DNA of 64,000 bases from Bartonella fuyuanensis (GCF_014197255.1 NZ_JACIFE010000005.1:1-64000); one strand, 5' to 3'. Positions 1-10,068 are shown, numbered from the stretch's first letter. Numbers and translations are program-made. The notes: generated by a model not told the origin, from the letters alone.

Positions 1-231
1 CAAATGAATCATACATAAAAGGATGGATTCTTAAGTGGATTCATATAAAATAATTCCATACAAGCTATTGACTTTGTTTCGTTTTTTGATATTATGCTGA
101 TTATAGGTTATAAAAGATATTATTGCTTATTAACACCAATAACTTTCTTAAAAATGAAAGATACGAGAATAAAAAAGATTAAAAATGCAGTAGGTCTTTT
201 GTTTATCGTTTCATTCAATTAAAATATGTTT

Positions 232-924
232 ATGCTTATCCTTGCTATAGATACTGCCTCGATTTATTGTGCTGTTGCGCTCATTCGCCATAAGTCTGTT
301 ATTGCTCGTATCAATGAGCGCATAAACAAAGGGCATGCTGAAAAACTTATTGGGCAGATTACACAAATAATGACACAAGCCAATATGGCACTTAATCAAA
401 TTGAGCGGATTGCCGTTAATGTGGGACCTGGATCATTTACTGGTGTACGTATTGGTGTTGCAACAGCGCGAGCTTTGGCATTAGCACTTGAAATACCAGC
501 TGTTGGAGTGAGTGCGCTTGAAGCGTTAGCAGCACAAGCAACAACAAGTAAAAATAGTGCGACTGCATCAACCATTGCTGTTGTCATTGAAGCAGGTAAA
601 GATATGTTCTACCATCAAAATTTCCATCAAGATCTCACACCTTTGGGAGCACCAGGATTAAAAACAATTGAAAATATCCTCGAAAATTTGCCAAAAAAAA
701 TCCGACTGACGGGCCCAGCGACTGATGGCATCGCACAGCATATTAAAAACCACAAAATAAACAAAAAAATTGTCCTAGAAAAAATCCCCTGCGAAGCAGC
801 CGATATTGTAAACTATGCTTATCTTGCTGCAAACAAACAACCTCAAAATTCTCCTCGCCCACTCTATCTACGCAATGCTGATGCAAAACAACAAACTGAT
901 TTTGCTTTACCACGAAAAAAATAA
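232..924 (+). CDS. tsaB: tRNA threonylcarbamoyladenosine biosynthesis protein TsaB
   Basis: TsaB is the dimerisation partner of TsaD in the complex that makes the t6A37 modification of ANN-decoding tRNAs. The protein opens with the ASKHA-type strand ILAIDTAS and carries the family signature GPGSFTGVR near residues 65-73. At about 230 aa it has the normal length. Two ATGs sit two codons apart (226 and 232); I chose the second because family members usually begin M-L-I-L-A-I-D. Neither has a strong ribosome binding site. The stop overlaps the rimI start by one base (taATG), so the two are translationally coupled. The tsaB-rimI pairing is common in bacteria. Confidence 0.93.
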   Translation: MLILAIDTASIYCAVALIRHKSVIARINERINKGHAEKLIGQITQIMTQANMALNQIERIAVNVGPGSFTGVRIGVATARALALALEIPAVGVSALEALAAQATTSKNSATASTIAVVIEAGKDMFYHQNFHQDLTPLGAPGLKTIENILENLPKKIRLTGPATDGIAQHIKNHKINKKIVLEKIPCEAADIVNYAYLAANKQPQNSPRPLYLRNADAKQQTDFALPRKK

Positions 925-1415
925 TGTCCGCATTCTCATTAACAAAAAAGAATTTTGGGATTGCTCCGCTACAAGTTAATGATAGTGCTCCTCTTCATCA
1001 AATTCATCAATATTGTTTTACCCCTGCTTGGGAAAAACGAGATTTTGACAATTTCTTAACAGATCATTCTATCTTTGGGTACAAAACTTTTCTCATTGAT
1101 CGCTCTGACCAAATTTTAGGCTTTTGCCTATGCCGGCTCATCCTTGATGAAGCAGAAATCATAACAGTTGCTGTCCATCCTCATTATCGTCAACAAGGAA
1201 TTGGTACTTTTCTTATTGATCAGACAGTTCGCTATCTTCACGACAAGCGCGCTATAAAATTATTCTTGGAAGTAGAAGCAACAAACCTTTCTGCTTTAAA
1301 TCTTTATCGACGATTTGACTTTCAAAAAATTTCTGAACGTCTTTCCTACTATCCATCAAAAAATGGTCGCGGTGATGCAATTATTATGCAAAAAACTTTT
1401 AAGCAAATAGATTGA
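924..1415 (+). CDS. rimI: Ribosomal protein S18-alanine N-acetyltransferase RimI
   Basis: This is a GNAT-fold acetyltransferase that would acetylate the N-terminal alanine of ribosomal protein S18. The acetyl-CoA pyrophosphate loop RQQGIG is at residues 89-94, preceded by the strand TVAVHP. The later GNAT segment with EVEATNLSALNLYRR is at about 116-130. Length (163 aa) is normal. The start codon overlaps the tsaB stop, and miaB follows 31 bases later on the same strand. The exact substrate is inferred from family and linkage to tsaB, since other GNAT proteins share the fold. Confidence 0.88.
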   Translation: MSAFSLTKKNFGIAPLQVNDSAPLHQIHQYCFTPAWEKRDFDNFLTDHSIFGYKTFLIDRSDQILGFCLCRLILDEAEIITVAVHPHYRQQGIGTFLIDQTVRYLHDKRAIKLFLEVEATNLSALNLYRRFDFQKISERLSYYPSKNGRGDAIIMQKTFKQID

Positions 1416-1446
1416 GATTTGTGTAAAAAACATCTAGATATGCGCT

Positions 1447-2829
1447 ATGAATAAAGTAACCTCTAAAAATACGCCTACTATTGCGCCTAAAAAAGTTTTT
1501 ATCAAAACCTACGGGTGTCAAATGAATGTTTATGATAGCCAACGGATGATTGATAGTCTCAGTTCACAAGGCTATGTAACAGCACAAACTCCCAATGATG
1601 CCGATCTTATTCTTGTTAATACCTGTCATATTCGTGAAAAAGCAGCAGAAAAACTTTATTCTGATCTCGGCCGTTTACGCGTTATGCGTCAAGAACGCAC
1701 ACCTGACAACCCCCTGATGGTTGGTGTAACGGGTTGCGTTGCACAAGCTGAAGGAAGTGAAATCTTGCGTCGTTCTCCAACAGTGGATCTTGTTATTGGT
1801 CCGCAAATGTATCATCGCTTACCAGAATTGTTAGAAAAAGCCAAACAAGGAAAAAAAATTATCGCAACAGACTATGCGGTTGAAGATAAATTTTCTTATT
1901 TGCCGCCTCATAATAAACGCGCAGTAAAAAAACGGGGCGTTAGCGCATTTTTAACAATACAGGAAGGATGTGATAAATTTTGCACTTTTTGTGTTGTACC
2001 TTATACACGGGGTGCTGAAATATCGCGGTCTGTCGAACAAATTACCGAGGAAGCCCGCCAACTCATTGAAGCTGGTGTTAAAGAAATTACGCTCCTTGGA
2101 CAAAATGTTAATGGTTGGCATGGACAAAGCACTGATGGTAAATCTTGGCGTCTTGGCGATCTCCTTTATCATCTTGCAAAACTCGATGGTTTAAAGCGTT
2201 TGCGCTACACAACCAGCCACCCGCGTGATATGGATGATAGCCTTATTGCCGCACATCGAGATCTCGATATGTTGATGCCTTACCTTCATTTGCCTGTTCA
2301 ATCAGGTTCAGATCGCATCTTAAAAGCCATGAATCGCCAACACAAAAGCTCTCATTATCTTCATCTTATCGAAAAAATTCGAGCTGCACGGCCAGATATT
2401 GCCTTTTCAGGCGATTTTATTGTAGGATTTCCAGGAGAAACAAATGAGGACTTTGAAGAAACCATTAAACTTATTCAACACGTACAGTATAGCTCTGCTT
2501 ATTCTTTTAAATATTCCCCCCGTCCTGGAACAGTGGGAGCTACAATGAAAAATCATGTTGATGAATCTATAAAAGATGCCCGGCTTCAACATTTACAAGT
2601 CCTTCTCCTTGAACAACAAAAGGCTTTTTTGCGTTCTAAAATTGGTCAAAAAACTAACGTTCTTATCGAAAAACCTGGACGTCACTCAGGACAGATGGTA
2701 GGACGTTCTCCTTGGCTTTTACCTGTTGTCATAGATACAGAAGCTTCTGTGGGTACTGTAATAGAAATTCATATTAAAAATATAAGCTCAAATAGTTTTG
2801 TGGGTGAAGCAACAAATAGGCAAATATGA
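1447..2829 (+). CDS. miaB: tRNA-2-methylthio-N6-dimethylallyladenosine synthase MiaB
   Basis: MiaB is a radical-SAM methylthiotransferase that converts i6A37 to ms2i6A37 in tRNAs. The N-terminal UPF0004 domain has the three cluster cysteines in the contexts TYGCQMN (C24), NTCHIRE and VTGCVAQ. The radical-SAM CxxxCxxC motif is GCDKFCTFC, near residues 175-183. A C-terminal TRAM segment follows. The 460-aa length is normal. It lies in the conserved order rimI-miaB-phoH-ybeY seen across Rhizobiales. Confidence 0.97.
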   Translation: MNKVTSKNTPTIAPKKVFIKTYGCQMNVYDSQRMIDSLSSQGYVTAQTPNDADLILVNTCHIREKAAEKLYSDLGRLRVMRQERTPDNPLMVGVTGCVAQAEGSEILRRSPTVDLVIGPQMYHRLPELLEKAKQGKKIIATDYAVEDKFSYLPPHNKRAVKKRGVSAFLTIQEGCDKFCTFCVVPYTRGAEISRSVEQITEEARQLIEAGVKEITLLGQNVNGWHGQSTDGKSWRLGDLLYHLAKLDGLKRLRYTTSHPRDMDDSLIAAHRDLDMLMPYLHLPVQSGSDRILKAMNRQHKSSHYLHLIEKIRAARPDIAFSGDFIVGFPGETNEDFEETIKLIQHVQYSSAYSFKYSPRPGTVGATMKNHVDESIKDARLQHLQVLLLEQQKAFLRSKIGQKTNVLIEKPGRHSGQMVGRSPWLLPVVIDTEASVGTVIEIHIKNISSNSFVGEATNRQI

Positions 2830-2956
2830 CTCTAAAATCTTGTTTGCAATAAATATTTTTGAAAATTCTTTTATTTTAAAAGAAAATGATTACATCTAAA
2901 GCGTGCACTTTTATGAAAAAGTTTGCCTTTAATATAGAGTTTACTCAAAAAGATGC

Positions 2957-4084
2957 ATGATATTTATGGAGAATAAGCTGAAAATTTTAACCGAAAAAAG
3001 AAAGCGCATTAAAGAAAAAGTAAATATTGCTTCTGAAAAGACTGATACCTTGAAACAAGCAAGCGTTTCAGATACGAGTCAGGTTGTTTTGATTTTTGAA
3101 AACAATAAATATGCAAAAGCAGTTTTTGGTAAATTTGACGAAAATCTTGCTTATATCGAGAAAAAACTTGAGCTTAGTATTCATCCGCGTGGTAATGAAG
3201 TCTTAATCCATGGAAATATTTCCGTTATAAAATGTGCCCAATATGTGTTGCAGCAACTTTATGAACGTGCAAAAACCCATCAAGAGCTCACTTTATCAGA
3301 TATAAAAGGAGCGATTGCTATGGTAGGCATCCCCAAAAAGCAGAAAAAAGACACAATAACACACAAATCTGCAACGAAAAGTACGCCAGCACGGTTGAGT
3401 ATTCATAAAAAAATAATTCATGCACGGACTCCAACACAAGATGCTTACATACGCGCTATGGAGCACACTGAACTTGTGTTTGGTGTAGGACCAGCAGGTA
3501 CAGGCAAAACGTATCTTGCTGTTGCTCATGCTGCAATGCTTCTAGAACGTGGTATCATTGAACGAATTATTCTCTCGCGGCCTGCTGTGGAAGCTGGAGA
3601 ACATCTTGGTTTTCTTCCCGGTGATCTCAAAGAAAAAGTCGACCCATATTTACGACCACTTTATGATGCACTGTATGATATGATGCCTGCTGAAAAAATA
3701 GAACGCATTTTAGCTTCTAATGTCATAGAAATTGCTCCTCTCGCTTTTATGCGCGGCCGAACACTTGCCCATGCCGCTATTATTCTTGATGAAGCACAAA
3801 ATACTACACCCATGCAAATGAAGATGTTCCTTACACGTTTGGGTGAAGGAACTCGTATGATTGTTACCGGGGATGTGAGCCAAATTGATTTACCTACAGG
3901 GCAAAAATCAGGTCTCATTGAAGCAATCCGTATTCTTTCAAATGTAGAAAATATTGCAATCGTGCGTTTTGATGAAAAAGATGTTGTACGCCACCCGCTT
4001 GTTACTGCTATCGTTCAAGCTTATGATCGTGATTCTGAAATGCACAATAAAAAAATCATTCGTGTGCGACACATTAAAAAATGA
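2957..4084 (+). CDS. phoH: PhoH-like ATPase
   Basis: PhoH family protein of 375 aa. The Walker A loop GPAGTGKT is at residues 178-185 and a Walker B stretch IILDEAQN is at about 273-280. The N-terminal third is basic and may bind RNA (family knowledge puts a KH-like region there). Genes of this family sit next to ybeY in most proteobacteria and are linked to ribosome or RNA quality control, but the biochemical role is not settled. ATG codons at 2957 and 2966 are both possible. The ybeY start lies 12 bases downstream, so the two are probably cotranscribed. Confidence 0.92.
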   Translation: MIFMENKLKILTEKRKRIKEKVNIASEKTDTLKQASVSDTSQVVLIFENNKYAKAVFGKFDENLAYIEKKLELSIHPRGNEVLIHGNISVIKCAQYVLQQLYERAKTHQELTLSDIKGAIAMVGIPKKQKKDTITHKSATKSTPARLSIHKKIIHARTPTQDAYIRAMEHTELVFGVGPAGTGKTYLAVAHAAMLLERGIIERIILSRPAVEAGEHLGFLPGDLKEKVDPYLRPLYDALYDMMPAEKIERILASNVIEIAPLAFMRGRTLAHAAIILDEAQNTTPMQMKMFLTRLGEGTRMIVTGDVSQIDLPTGQKSGLIEAIRILSNVENIAIVRFDEKDVVRHPLVTAIVQAYDRDSEMHNKKIIRVRHIKK

Positions 4085-4096
4085 ATTTGATTCGTC

Positions 4097-4588
4097 ATGA
4101 TTATTATTGATATAATGATTAAAAGCGCAGGGTGGAATGATGAGGAAATGCTTTATAATATCGCCGAAAAAGCGTTAACGACAACAATGCATCACGTTTC
4201 ATTGGAAAATGTTGTAAGCGAAATTAGCCTGCTTTTTACGGATGATGAGCATATGGCACAAATCAATGCACAATGGCGCAATAAAAACAAATCCACCAAT
4301 GTGTTATCCTTTCCTGCTTTTCTCCTTAAAGCTGGAAATCCTCCTGGTCCCATAATGGGTGATATTATTATTGCACGAGAAACTGTTGTTCTCGAAGCAA
4401 AAAAAGAAGGAAAAACATTTCAAGAACATTTAACGCATATGATTGTTCATGGTATATTGCATCTACTTGGTTATAACCATGAAACCGATGATGAAGCATA
4501 TCAAATGGAAAAACTCGAAAGGGAAATTCTTCAAAAGCTTTCCATAAGAGATCCGTACGCTGAATTGTCCATAAATGATAAAATTTAA
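4097..4588 (+). CDS. ybeY: Endoribonuclease YbeY (rRNA maturation factor)
   Basis: YbeY is a zinc-dependent RNase needed for 16S rRNA 3' end maturation and late 70S ribosome quality control. The metal site HGxLHLLGYxH is visible, giving ligands H118, H122 and H128. The upstream signature NVLSFP is at about 68-73. Length (163 aa) is normal. An internal ATG at 4115 is an alternative start that would remove six hydrophobic residues. It sits between phoH and corC in the usual order. Confidence 0.95.
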   Translation: MIIIDIMIKSAGWNDEEMLYNIAEKALTTTMHHVSLENVVSEISLLFTDDEHMAQINAQWRNKNKSTNVLSFPAFLLKAGNPPGPIMGDIIIARETVVLEAKKEGKTFQEHLTHMIVHGILHLLGYNHETDDEAYQMEKLEREILQKLSIRDPYAELSINDKI

Positions 4589-4674
4589 CTTTTAAAATTA
4601 ATATTACAAACATACCATTTAAAAAACTCTCATTCCTCTATTATAATAAAGAAAGTTTAGAAGATTTCAAAATC

Positions 4675-5700
4675 ATGGCAAACAAAACAAATGCACAAAA
4701 TAGTAATCAAACATCTTCTAATCATGAAAAGAATTCTTCTCAACAGACAAATCATACAGACAAATATTCCCTGTTGAATTATTTGTTTTCATTCTTACGT
4801 GGCCGTAATTGTGTATCTACGTCACTGCGCGATGATCTTACCGTTGCACTCACAACTGACAATGAAAAAAACACCGCCATTTTCTCACCTGAAGAACGTA
4901 CTATGCTGCATAATATTTTACACTTACGTGAAACACGCGTAGATGATGTTATGATACCCCGTTCTGAAATCAAAGCATTGGAAATAAACACCTCAATTGG
5001 AGAAGCACTTAAATATTTTGCAAAAATTGGTCATTCTCGCATACCAGTTTACGCCGAAACTTTAGATGACCCACGCGGTATGATCCATATCCGCGATATA
5101 CTTAACTATGTGACTTATTTCATTATCAACCCAACAAAAACTGGACAGAAATCTGACTTGCTTCAATTAAACCATACAGACTTATATACTCCAATCGGTG
5201 AATTGGATCTGATCCGAACAGTTCTCTTTGTTCCCAATTCTATGCTTGCAAGCAAATTATTAACACGGATGCAAACTACACGAACACAAATGGCTTTAGT
5301 TATTGATGAACATGGAGGAACAGATGGTCTTGTTTCAATGGAGGATATTGTTGAATTAGTCGTTGGTGATATCGAAGATGAACATGATAATGTCGACAAT
5401 GCTATCGTACGCGAACCCAATAATAAGTGGCTTGTTGATGCAAGAACTGAACTAGAAGATGTAGAAAAAGCTCTTGGGCCTGATTTTATTGTAGGAGAAT
5501 ATGGTGATGATATTGATACTATTGGTGGTTTGATTGTCTCCATTCTTGATCGCATTCCTGCAAAAGGTGAAATTGTCGAAGCTGTACCTGGTTATAGATT
5601 TCATATTTTAGAAGCTGACAAACGCCGAATTAAGCGCTTGCGCATTTTTCGCACTCCAGAAAATAAGAATTTTGAAAACAATGCCATTCTTGAAGAATAA
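4675..5700 (+). CDS. tlyC: CorC/TlyC-type CBS-domain protein (haemolysin family)
   Basis: A 341-aa soluble protein with two CBS domains (roughly residues 85-145 and 175-230, starting at RVDDVMIPRSEI) and a C-terminal CorC_HlyC transporter-associated domain (about 250-330). It lacks the membrane DUF21 domain of larger paralogues, so it is the short cytosolic type. Proteins of this class are annotated as Mg/Co efflux accessory factors or haemolysins. The haemolysin label rests on old assays and I would not lean on it. The 5' part is Asn/Ser/Gln-rich and low complexity. The lnt start lies inside its last codons. Confidence 0.88.
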   Translation: MANKTNAQNSNQTSSNHEKNSSQQTNHTDKYSLLNYLFSFLRGRNCVSTSLRDDLTVALTTDNEKNTAIFSPEERTMLHNILHLRETRVDDVMIPRSEIKALEINTSIGEALKYFAKIGHSRIPVYAETLDDPRGMIHIRDILNYVTYFIINPTKTGQKSDLLQLNHTDLYTPIGELDLIRTVLFVPNSMLASKLLTRMQTTRTQMALVIDEHGGTDGLVSMEDIVELVVGDIEDEHDNVDNAIVREPNNKWLVDARTELEDVEKALGPDFIVGEYGDDIDTIGGLIVSILDRIPAKGEIVEAVPGYRFHILEADKRRIKRLRIFRTPENKNFENNAILEE

Positions 5701-7288
5701 CCAACCGCTTTTAAACAATTTTATTATTTTTTTGTTCTCTGTTACTGGATGGCAGCGGCAAACATTGATATTTCTATGTGGTGCTCTTACTTCCTTGGCA
5801 CTTCCACCCTTTTATTTGACACCTTTTTGCTTTTTAACTTTTCCCATCTTTATTGTTTTACTTGATTCAATACAAGCCACTCAAAACAATAAAAAAAAAT
5901 TTTTTACCTACGCTTTAAGTTGCGGAACCTTCGGTTTTAGTTATTTTATTTGTGGTCTTTGGTGGTTATGCAATGCTTTGTTGATAGATCTAGATTCTTT
6001 TGGTTGGGCGATACCACTAGCTATTTTAGTTCCTCCCCTCTACCTTTCTCTTTATTGGTTTTTCTCTGGTTACATTGTCGGTTTATTATGGACAAAAGGA
6101 ATCGCACGCTTTTTTGTTTTAGCCTTTGCATTAGGATTAGCAGAGTTGTTGCGTGCATTCTTATTCACAGGATTTCCATGGAATGCTCTTGGCTATACAG
6201 CTATGCCAACCCCAATGTTTATGCAATCTGATGCAATCGTAGGACTTTACGGAATGAATATTCTTGCTGTTTTAGTCTACAGTTTGCCAGCCGTTTTATT
6301 AACGGGTGAAAAAAAGAAAGGAGCACTTGCTCTTTGCTTATCGCTTATATTAATTCACGGTGGTTTTGGATTTTATCGCCTTCATACTATAAAAAAACCA
6401 GCTGAAGATCAGAAAAATACTTATTGGGTGCGAATTGTTCAACCTTCTATCCAACAAAATATAAAATTGCGCAATAATACGCGAGAAACCATGTTGAAAG
6501 TGCATATGGATCTGAGTGCAACACCAACAACTGGTAAAAATCCCGAGCCTGATTTTATCGTATGGCCTGAAGCATCTGTTCCTTATCTTCTCTATAATAA
6601 CTCATCTATCACAATGCACATTTCCTCTCTTTTAAAACCTAAACAATGGGCTATTATCGGAGCAATCCGTGCTAATGATGATCTACCTCATTCCCAAACA
6701 CAATATTTTAATACAATTGCAACTATTAACGCTCAAGGTAATATTTTAAATACTTCCGATAAACTTCATTTGGTCCCTTTTGGTGAATATCTTCCCTATC
6801 AGAATTTATTGAAAAAAATTGGATTGCATACCCTCGCTGATAATATTGGTGGATATAGTGCTGCGCATGTGCGCAAAACTGTCACAATGCCAAACGGATT
6901 TTCTTATCTTCCCTTGATTTGTTATGAAGCAATATTTCCCCATGAAATGATTTTTAAAGGTTCTCCACCTCAAGCAATCATTAATGTTACAAATGATGCA
7001 TGGTTTGGTGCAACACCGGGACCCTATCAGCATCTTCAGCAAGCACAACTTCGTGCCGTTGAACTGGGAATCCCCCTCATACGGGCAGCCAATAATGGAA
7101 TATCAGCTGTTATTGATTCTTATGGACGAATCGTTGTAGCTCTTCAACAAAACGTTGTGGGTATTATTGATTCACCAATTCCACCACCTGTTAACCCCAT
7201 AGGAAACGATGAATACAGAACTTTCTCTACTTTTATCTTATTCATCCTTATGTTATTATGCCGTGTTGGTTTTGGTTCTACAAAATAG
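5681..7288 (+). CDS. lnt: Apolipoprotein N-acyltransferase
   Basis: Lnt adds the third acyl chain to periplasmic lipoproteins at the inner membrane. The N-terminal half has about six to eight hydrophobic segments; the C-terminal half is a nitrilase-type domain. The catalytic triad contexts are present: Glu in WPEASVPY, Lys in DKLHLVPFGEYLP, and Cys in LICYEAIFP. I chose ATG 5681 rather than TTG 5672. Either start overlaps the end of tlyC, implying coupling. In Sinorhizobium this gene is actA, a low-pH tolerance gene, and is followed by the phrR/praR regulator, as here. Confidence 0.95.
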   Translation: MPFLKNNQPLLNNFIIFLFSVTGWQRQTLIFLCGALTSLALPPFYLTPFCFLTFPIFIVLLDSIQATQNNKKKFFTYALSCGTFGFSYFICGLWWLCNALLIDLDSFGWAIPLAILVPPLYLSLYWFFSGYIVGLLWTKGIARFFVLAFALGLAELLRAFLFTGFPWNALGYTAMPTPMFMQSDAIVGLYGMNILAVLVYSLPAVLLTGEKKKGALALCLSLILIHGGFGFYRLHTIKKPAEDQKNTYWVRIVQPSIQQNIKLRNNTRETMLKVHMDLSATPTTGKNPEPDFIVWPEASVPYLLYNNSSITMHISSLLKPKQWAIIGAIRANDDLPHSQTQYFNTIATINAQGNILNTSDKLHLVPFGEYLPYQNLLKKIGLHTLADNIGGYSAAHVRKTVTMPNGFSYLPLICYEAIFPHEMIFKGSPPQAIINVTNDAWFGATPGPYQHLQQAQLRAVELGIPLIRAANNGISAVIDSYGRIVVALQQNVVGIIDSPIPPPVNPIGNDEYRTFSTFILFILMLLCRVGFGSTK

Positions 7289-7314
7289 CTTAAATGATTC
7301 AAGTGCCCCTTGTA

Positions 7315-7336
7315 TGGTATTATATTGCATATACCA
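7315..7336. promoter_or_regulatory. Dyad TGGTAT-N10-ATACCA upstream of the XRE regulator
   Basis: A 6-bp dyad lies in the 158-bp gap between lnt and the XRE regulator gene. It is not followed by a T-run, so it does not look like a terminator. It could be an autoregulatory operator, but that is inference, and in AT-rich DNA a dyad of this size can arise by chance. Confidence 0.25.
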
Positions 7337-7446
7337 GTAATATTGGGAAAAAATATTACATATTATTTTAATTATATGATAAACCAGCTTCGCATAAATC
7401 TGATGTTGGTTTAGAAGAAGAGTGCTGGAAATTAAAGAGTTGTATT

Positions 7447-7860
7447 ATGATCGAAACTAGAAAAAAACCTGACCCTATAGATATCTATGTTGGAACTCGT
7501 ATCCGTTTACGTCGTAACATTTTAGGACTTACCCAAGAAAAATTAGGTGAAAAATTAGGGATTACTTTTCAGCAAATCCAAAAATATGAAAAAGGAACAA
7601 ACCGTATTGGAGCCAGTCGTCTTCAAGCGATTGCAGAAATTATGGATGTCCCGGTTTCTTACTTTTTTGATAAAGGTATTACCTCGCAACAGATAGAAGG
7701 TTTTGCTGAAAATGATCACAATTTTATGGATTTTTGTTCTAGTAGCGAAGGAATCCAGCTCATGCGCGCTTTTACAAATATATCTGATGCTAAAGTGCGG
7801 CGAAAAATCATTGACTTAGCAAAAGCACTTTCTGAGGAAGATTTGACAAATAAGCTATAA
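7447..7860 (+). CDS. XRE-family transcriptional regulator (PhrR/PraR-like)
   Basis: A 137-aa repressor-type protein. The helix-turn-helix domain is at residues 12-68, with the recognition region around LGITFQQIQKYEKG. A C-terminal helical part ends DLAKALSEEDLTNK. Gene order (lnt before, metK after) and protein form match the low-pH-inducible phrR of Sinorhizobium and praR of Rhizobium/Azorhizobium, which control biofilm, quorum sensing or symbiosis genes. The orthology is inferred from synteny and similarity by eye, so I leave the symbol empty. Targets in this organism are unknown. Confidence 0.88.
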   Translation: MIETRKKPDPIDIYVGTRIRLRRNILGLTQEKLGEKLGITFQQIQKYEKGTNRIGASRLQAIAEIMDVPVSYFFDKGITSQQIEGFAENDHNFMDFCSSSEGIQLMRAFTNISDAKVRRKIIDLAKALSEEDLTNKL

Positions 7861-7910
7861 AATTAAAATTATATTTTTTCTTTCTTATTCATATAAATTC
7901 GCATTGATGG

Positions 7911-7930
7911 TTTGCCATAGTGTTGGCAAA
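7911..7930 (+). promoter_or_regulatory. Hairpin in the metK leader
   Basis: A perfect 7-bp stem TTTGCCA / TGGCAAA with a 6-nt loop lies 60 bases upstream of the metK start. No T-run follows directly, so it is not a simple terminator. metK leaders in bacteria often carry SAM-sensing RNAs, but I could not match this sequence to a SAM-I, SAM-II or SAM/SAH consensus by eye. Confidence 0.35.
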
Positions 7931-7990
7931 TTGGGGTAATTTTAGTAGGCAATTAATTAATCGTTGGTTTTCTTTTTTGAAGGAGTTCCC

Positions 7991-9250
7991 ATGCCGCATC
8001 AAGATTATCTTTTTACGAGCGAATCGGTGTCGGAAGGGCATCCTGATAAAATTTGTGATCGTATTTCCGATGAAATCGTTGATATGATTTATAAAGAAGC
8101 TCAAAAAACTGGTACTGATCCGTGGTTAGTTCGTGTTGCTTGTGAAACTCTTGTCAGTGCAAACCATGTTGTTATCGCCGGTGAAGTACGTGTTCCTGAT
8201 ACACTATTAAAAAAAGATAAAAATAAAAAATTTATCTATGATGAGACTGGCGTTCCACTCATTAATCCTACGCGTTTTCGTACAACAGCACGTCGTGCTA
8301 TTCGTGCCATTGGTTATGAACAAGCAGGCTTCCATTGGAAAACTGTTAAAATTGATGTTCTACTGCGCCCTCAATCAACTGACATTGCAAGAGGTGTTGA
8401 TAATGCTACAGATCGGCATGGTGAAGAAGGAGCAGGCGATCAAGGTATCATGTTTGGATATGCCTGCCGTGAAACACCTGATCTCATGCCTGCGCCAATT
8501 TATTATGCGCATAAGATTCTCAAACTTCTTTCTGCAGCCCGTCATAAAGGAGAAGGAGAAACTGGGAAATTAGGACCAGATGCTAAAAGCCAAATAACCA
8601 TACGTTATAAAAATGGAAAACCTATAGAAGTAACATCCATCGTTCTTTCAACCCAACACCTCGATGAAAGTTGGGATTCCAATAAGGTACGGACAGTGGT
8701 TGAGCCTTACATTCGTCAAGCTTTACATGATATTCCCATTTCTGCTCAATGCAGTTGGTATATCAACCCAACAGGAAAATTCGTTCTTGGTGGTCCTCAA
8801 AGCGATGCAGGATTAACGGGACGCAAAATTATCGTGGACACTTACGGAGGTGCAGCACCTCACGGAGGCGGTGCTTTTTCAGGAAAAGATACAACAAAAG
8901 TTGATCGTTCCGCTGCATATGCAGCACGCTATCTAGCTAAGAACATTGTGGCTGCTCATTTAGCAGAGCGATGCACTATTCAACTCTCTTATGCAATTGG
9001 TATTGCACAACCTTTATCTATTTATCTTAATCTTCATGGAACAGGAAAAGTTGATGAAAAGGTTATTGAAGTAGCCATTCGCAAAATAATGGATCTTTCA
9101 CCTACTGGAATTCGAAAACATCTTGACCTTAATAAACCTATTTACACCAAAACATCTGCTTACGGTCATTTTGGGCGAAAACCAAGACACGATGGTTCAT
9201 TTTCATGGGAAAAAACCGATCTCGTGAAAACACTTCAAACAATGATTTGA
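7991..9250 (+). CDS. metK: S-adenosylmethionine synthetase
   Basis: MetK makes SAM from methionine and ATP. Hallmarks are the N-terminal [13 protein letters not shown], the central [12 protein letters not shown] and the P-loop-like segment [19 protein letters not shown]. Length is 419 aa. The frame is open nine codons further upstream, but the start at 7991 is set by the ribosome binding site GAAGGAG at 7979-7985 and the usual N-terminus. SAM made here supplies neighbouring methyltransferases such as trmB and miaB. Confidence 0.97.
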   Translation: MPHQDYLFTSESVSEGHPDKICDRISDEIVDMIYKEAQKTGTDPWLVRVACETLVSANHVVIAGEVRVPDTLLKKDKNKKFIYDETGVPLINPTRFRTTARRAIRAIGYEQAGFHWKTVKIDVLLRPQSTDIARGVDNATDRHGEEGAGDQGIMFGYACRETPDLMPAPIYYAHKILKLLSAARHKGEGETGKLGPDAKSQITIRYKNGKPIEVTSIVLSTQHLDESWDSNKVRTVVEPYIRQALHDIPISAQCSWYINPTGKFVLGGPQSDAGLTGRKIIVDTYGGAAPHGGGAFSGKDTTKVDRSAAYAARYLAKNIVAAHLAERCTIQLSYAIGIAQPLSIYLNLHGTGKVDEKVIEVAIRKIMDLSPTGIRKHLDLNKPIYTKTSAYGHFGRKPRHDGSFSWEKTDLVKTLQTMI

Positions 9251-9254
9251 CTGC

Positions 9255-9956
9255 ATGATTAAACATAATACATGGAAAAATGAAGCTTTTTTTGGACGCA
9301 GACAAGGAAAACAGCTACGAAGCAGTCAGCTTGCGCGTATAAAAACGCTTCTTCCACATTTTAGTATTGATTTAAATGTCCCTCCCCCCTCAAACCTTAT
9401 ATCCTTATTTTCAAGTAATGTAAAAGAAATTCGACTTGAAATCGGCTTTGGTGGAGGTGAACATTTGCTCCATGAAATGGAACATTTTCCACAAACTGGT
9501 TTTATCGGTATTGAGCCTTTTATTAATGGCATGGCAAAAATATTATTATCCCTTGAACACCATAAACACCATCAAAATCATCTTCGCCTCTATAATGATG
9601 ATGCTACACACCTCCTTGATTGGCTCCCTGATAACTCGCTTGATGGAATAGATCTCTTTTATCCTGATCCTTGGCCGAAAAAAAAACACTGGAAACGACG
9701 TTTCATCAACATAAAAAATCTTAACCGTTTTGCTCGCGTTCTTAAAATAGGGAAAAATTTTCGCTTTGCGAGCGATATAGACAGTTATATAAACTGGACC
9801 TTATACCATTGTGCACAGCATGATCACTTTGAGTGGGAAGCAGAAAAACCTCAAGACTGGAAAAACCCTTACCCCCTATGGAAAGGAACTCGTTATGAAG
9901 CAAAAGCTTTACGCGAAGGACGAACACCTGCCTATCTTACTTTTATTAAGAAATAA
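9255..9956 (+). CDS. trmB: tRNA (guanine-N7-)-methyltransferase TrmB
   Basis: TrmB methylates G46 in the variable loop of tRNAs. The SAM-binding strand is [10 protein letters not shown] (about residues 63-72). The family signature [18 protein letters not shown] is near residues 135-152, followed by a conserved [13 protein letters not shown] near the C-terminus. Length (233 aa) is normal. The start lies 4 bases after the metK stop, so it is probably read from the metK transcript. Confidence 0.95.
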   Translation: MIKHNTWKNEAFFGRRQGKQLRSSQLARIKTLLPHFSIDLNVPPPSNLISLFSSNVKEIRLEIGFGGGEHLLHEMEHFPQTGFIGIEPFINGMAKILLSLEHHKHHQNHLRLYNDDATHLLDWLPDNSLDGIDLFYPDPWPKKKHWKRRFINIKNLNRFARVLKIGKNFRFASDIDSYINWTLYHCAQHDHFEWEAEKPQDWKNPYPLWKGTRYEAKALREGRTPAYLTFIKK

Positions 9957-10040
9957 ATGAGCAAGTGTTTTTCTCATAAACAACTTGAAAAATTTTGAAT
10001 TTAAGAGTATCAATCACTAAATTCTTGATCTTATGATGAA

Positions 10041-10068
10041 GGGTGGGCCGTTTGACCCGCTCTTTTTT
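10041..10068 (+). terminator. Terminator-like hairpin in the rimP leader (candidate attenuator)
   Basis: GGGTGGG (10041-10047) pairs with CCCGCTC (10056-10062) around an 8-nt loop, with two G-U pairs, and six T residues follow directly (10063-10068). That is the form of an intrinsic terminator. It lies before the most likely rimP start, and the ORF extends back over it only if the weak start at 10033 is used. GC content of the stem stands out against the AT-rich surroundings. A role in attenuating the rimP-nusA-infB operon is inference; leaders of this operon are regulated in other bacteria. Confidence 0.6.

Noticed and set aside
1-225. Inverted repeat ATGAATC / GATTCAT near the left edge
   Set aside because: Only 7 bp with a 27-base spacer in AT-rich DNA; chance is likely and the upstream gene is out of view.
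5163-5555. 130-codon open frame antisense to tlyC
   Set aside because: Ser/Thr-rich translation typical of the reverse of a real coding strand; no start signal.
4675-5700. Haemolysin (virulence) reading of the CBS-domain protein
   Set aside because: The domain content fits a CorC-type ion-transport accessory protein; the haemolysin name is historical.
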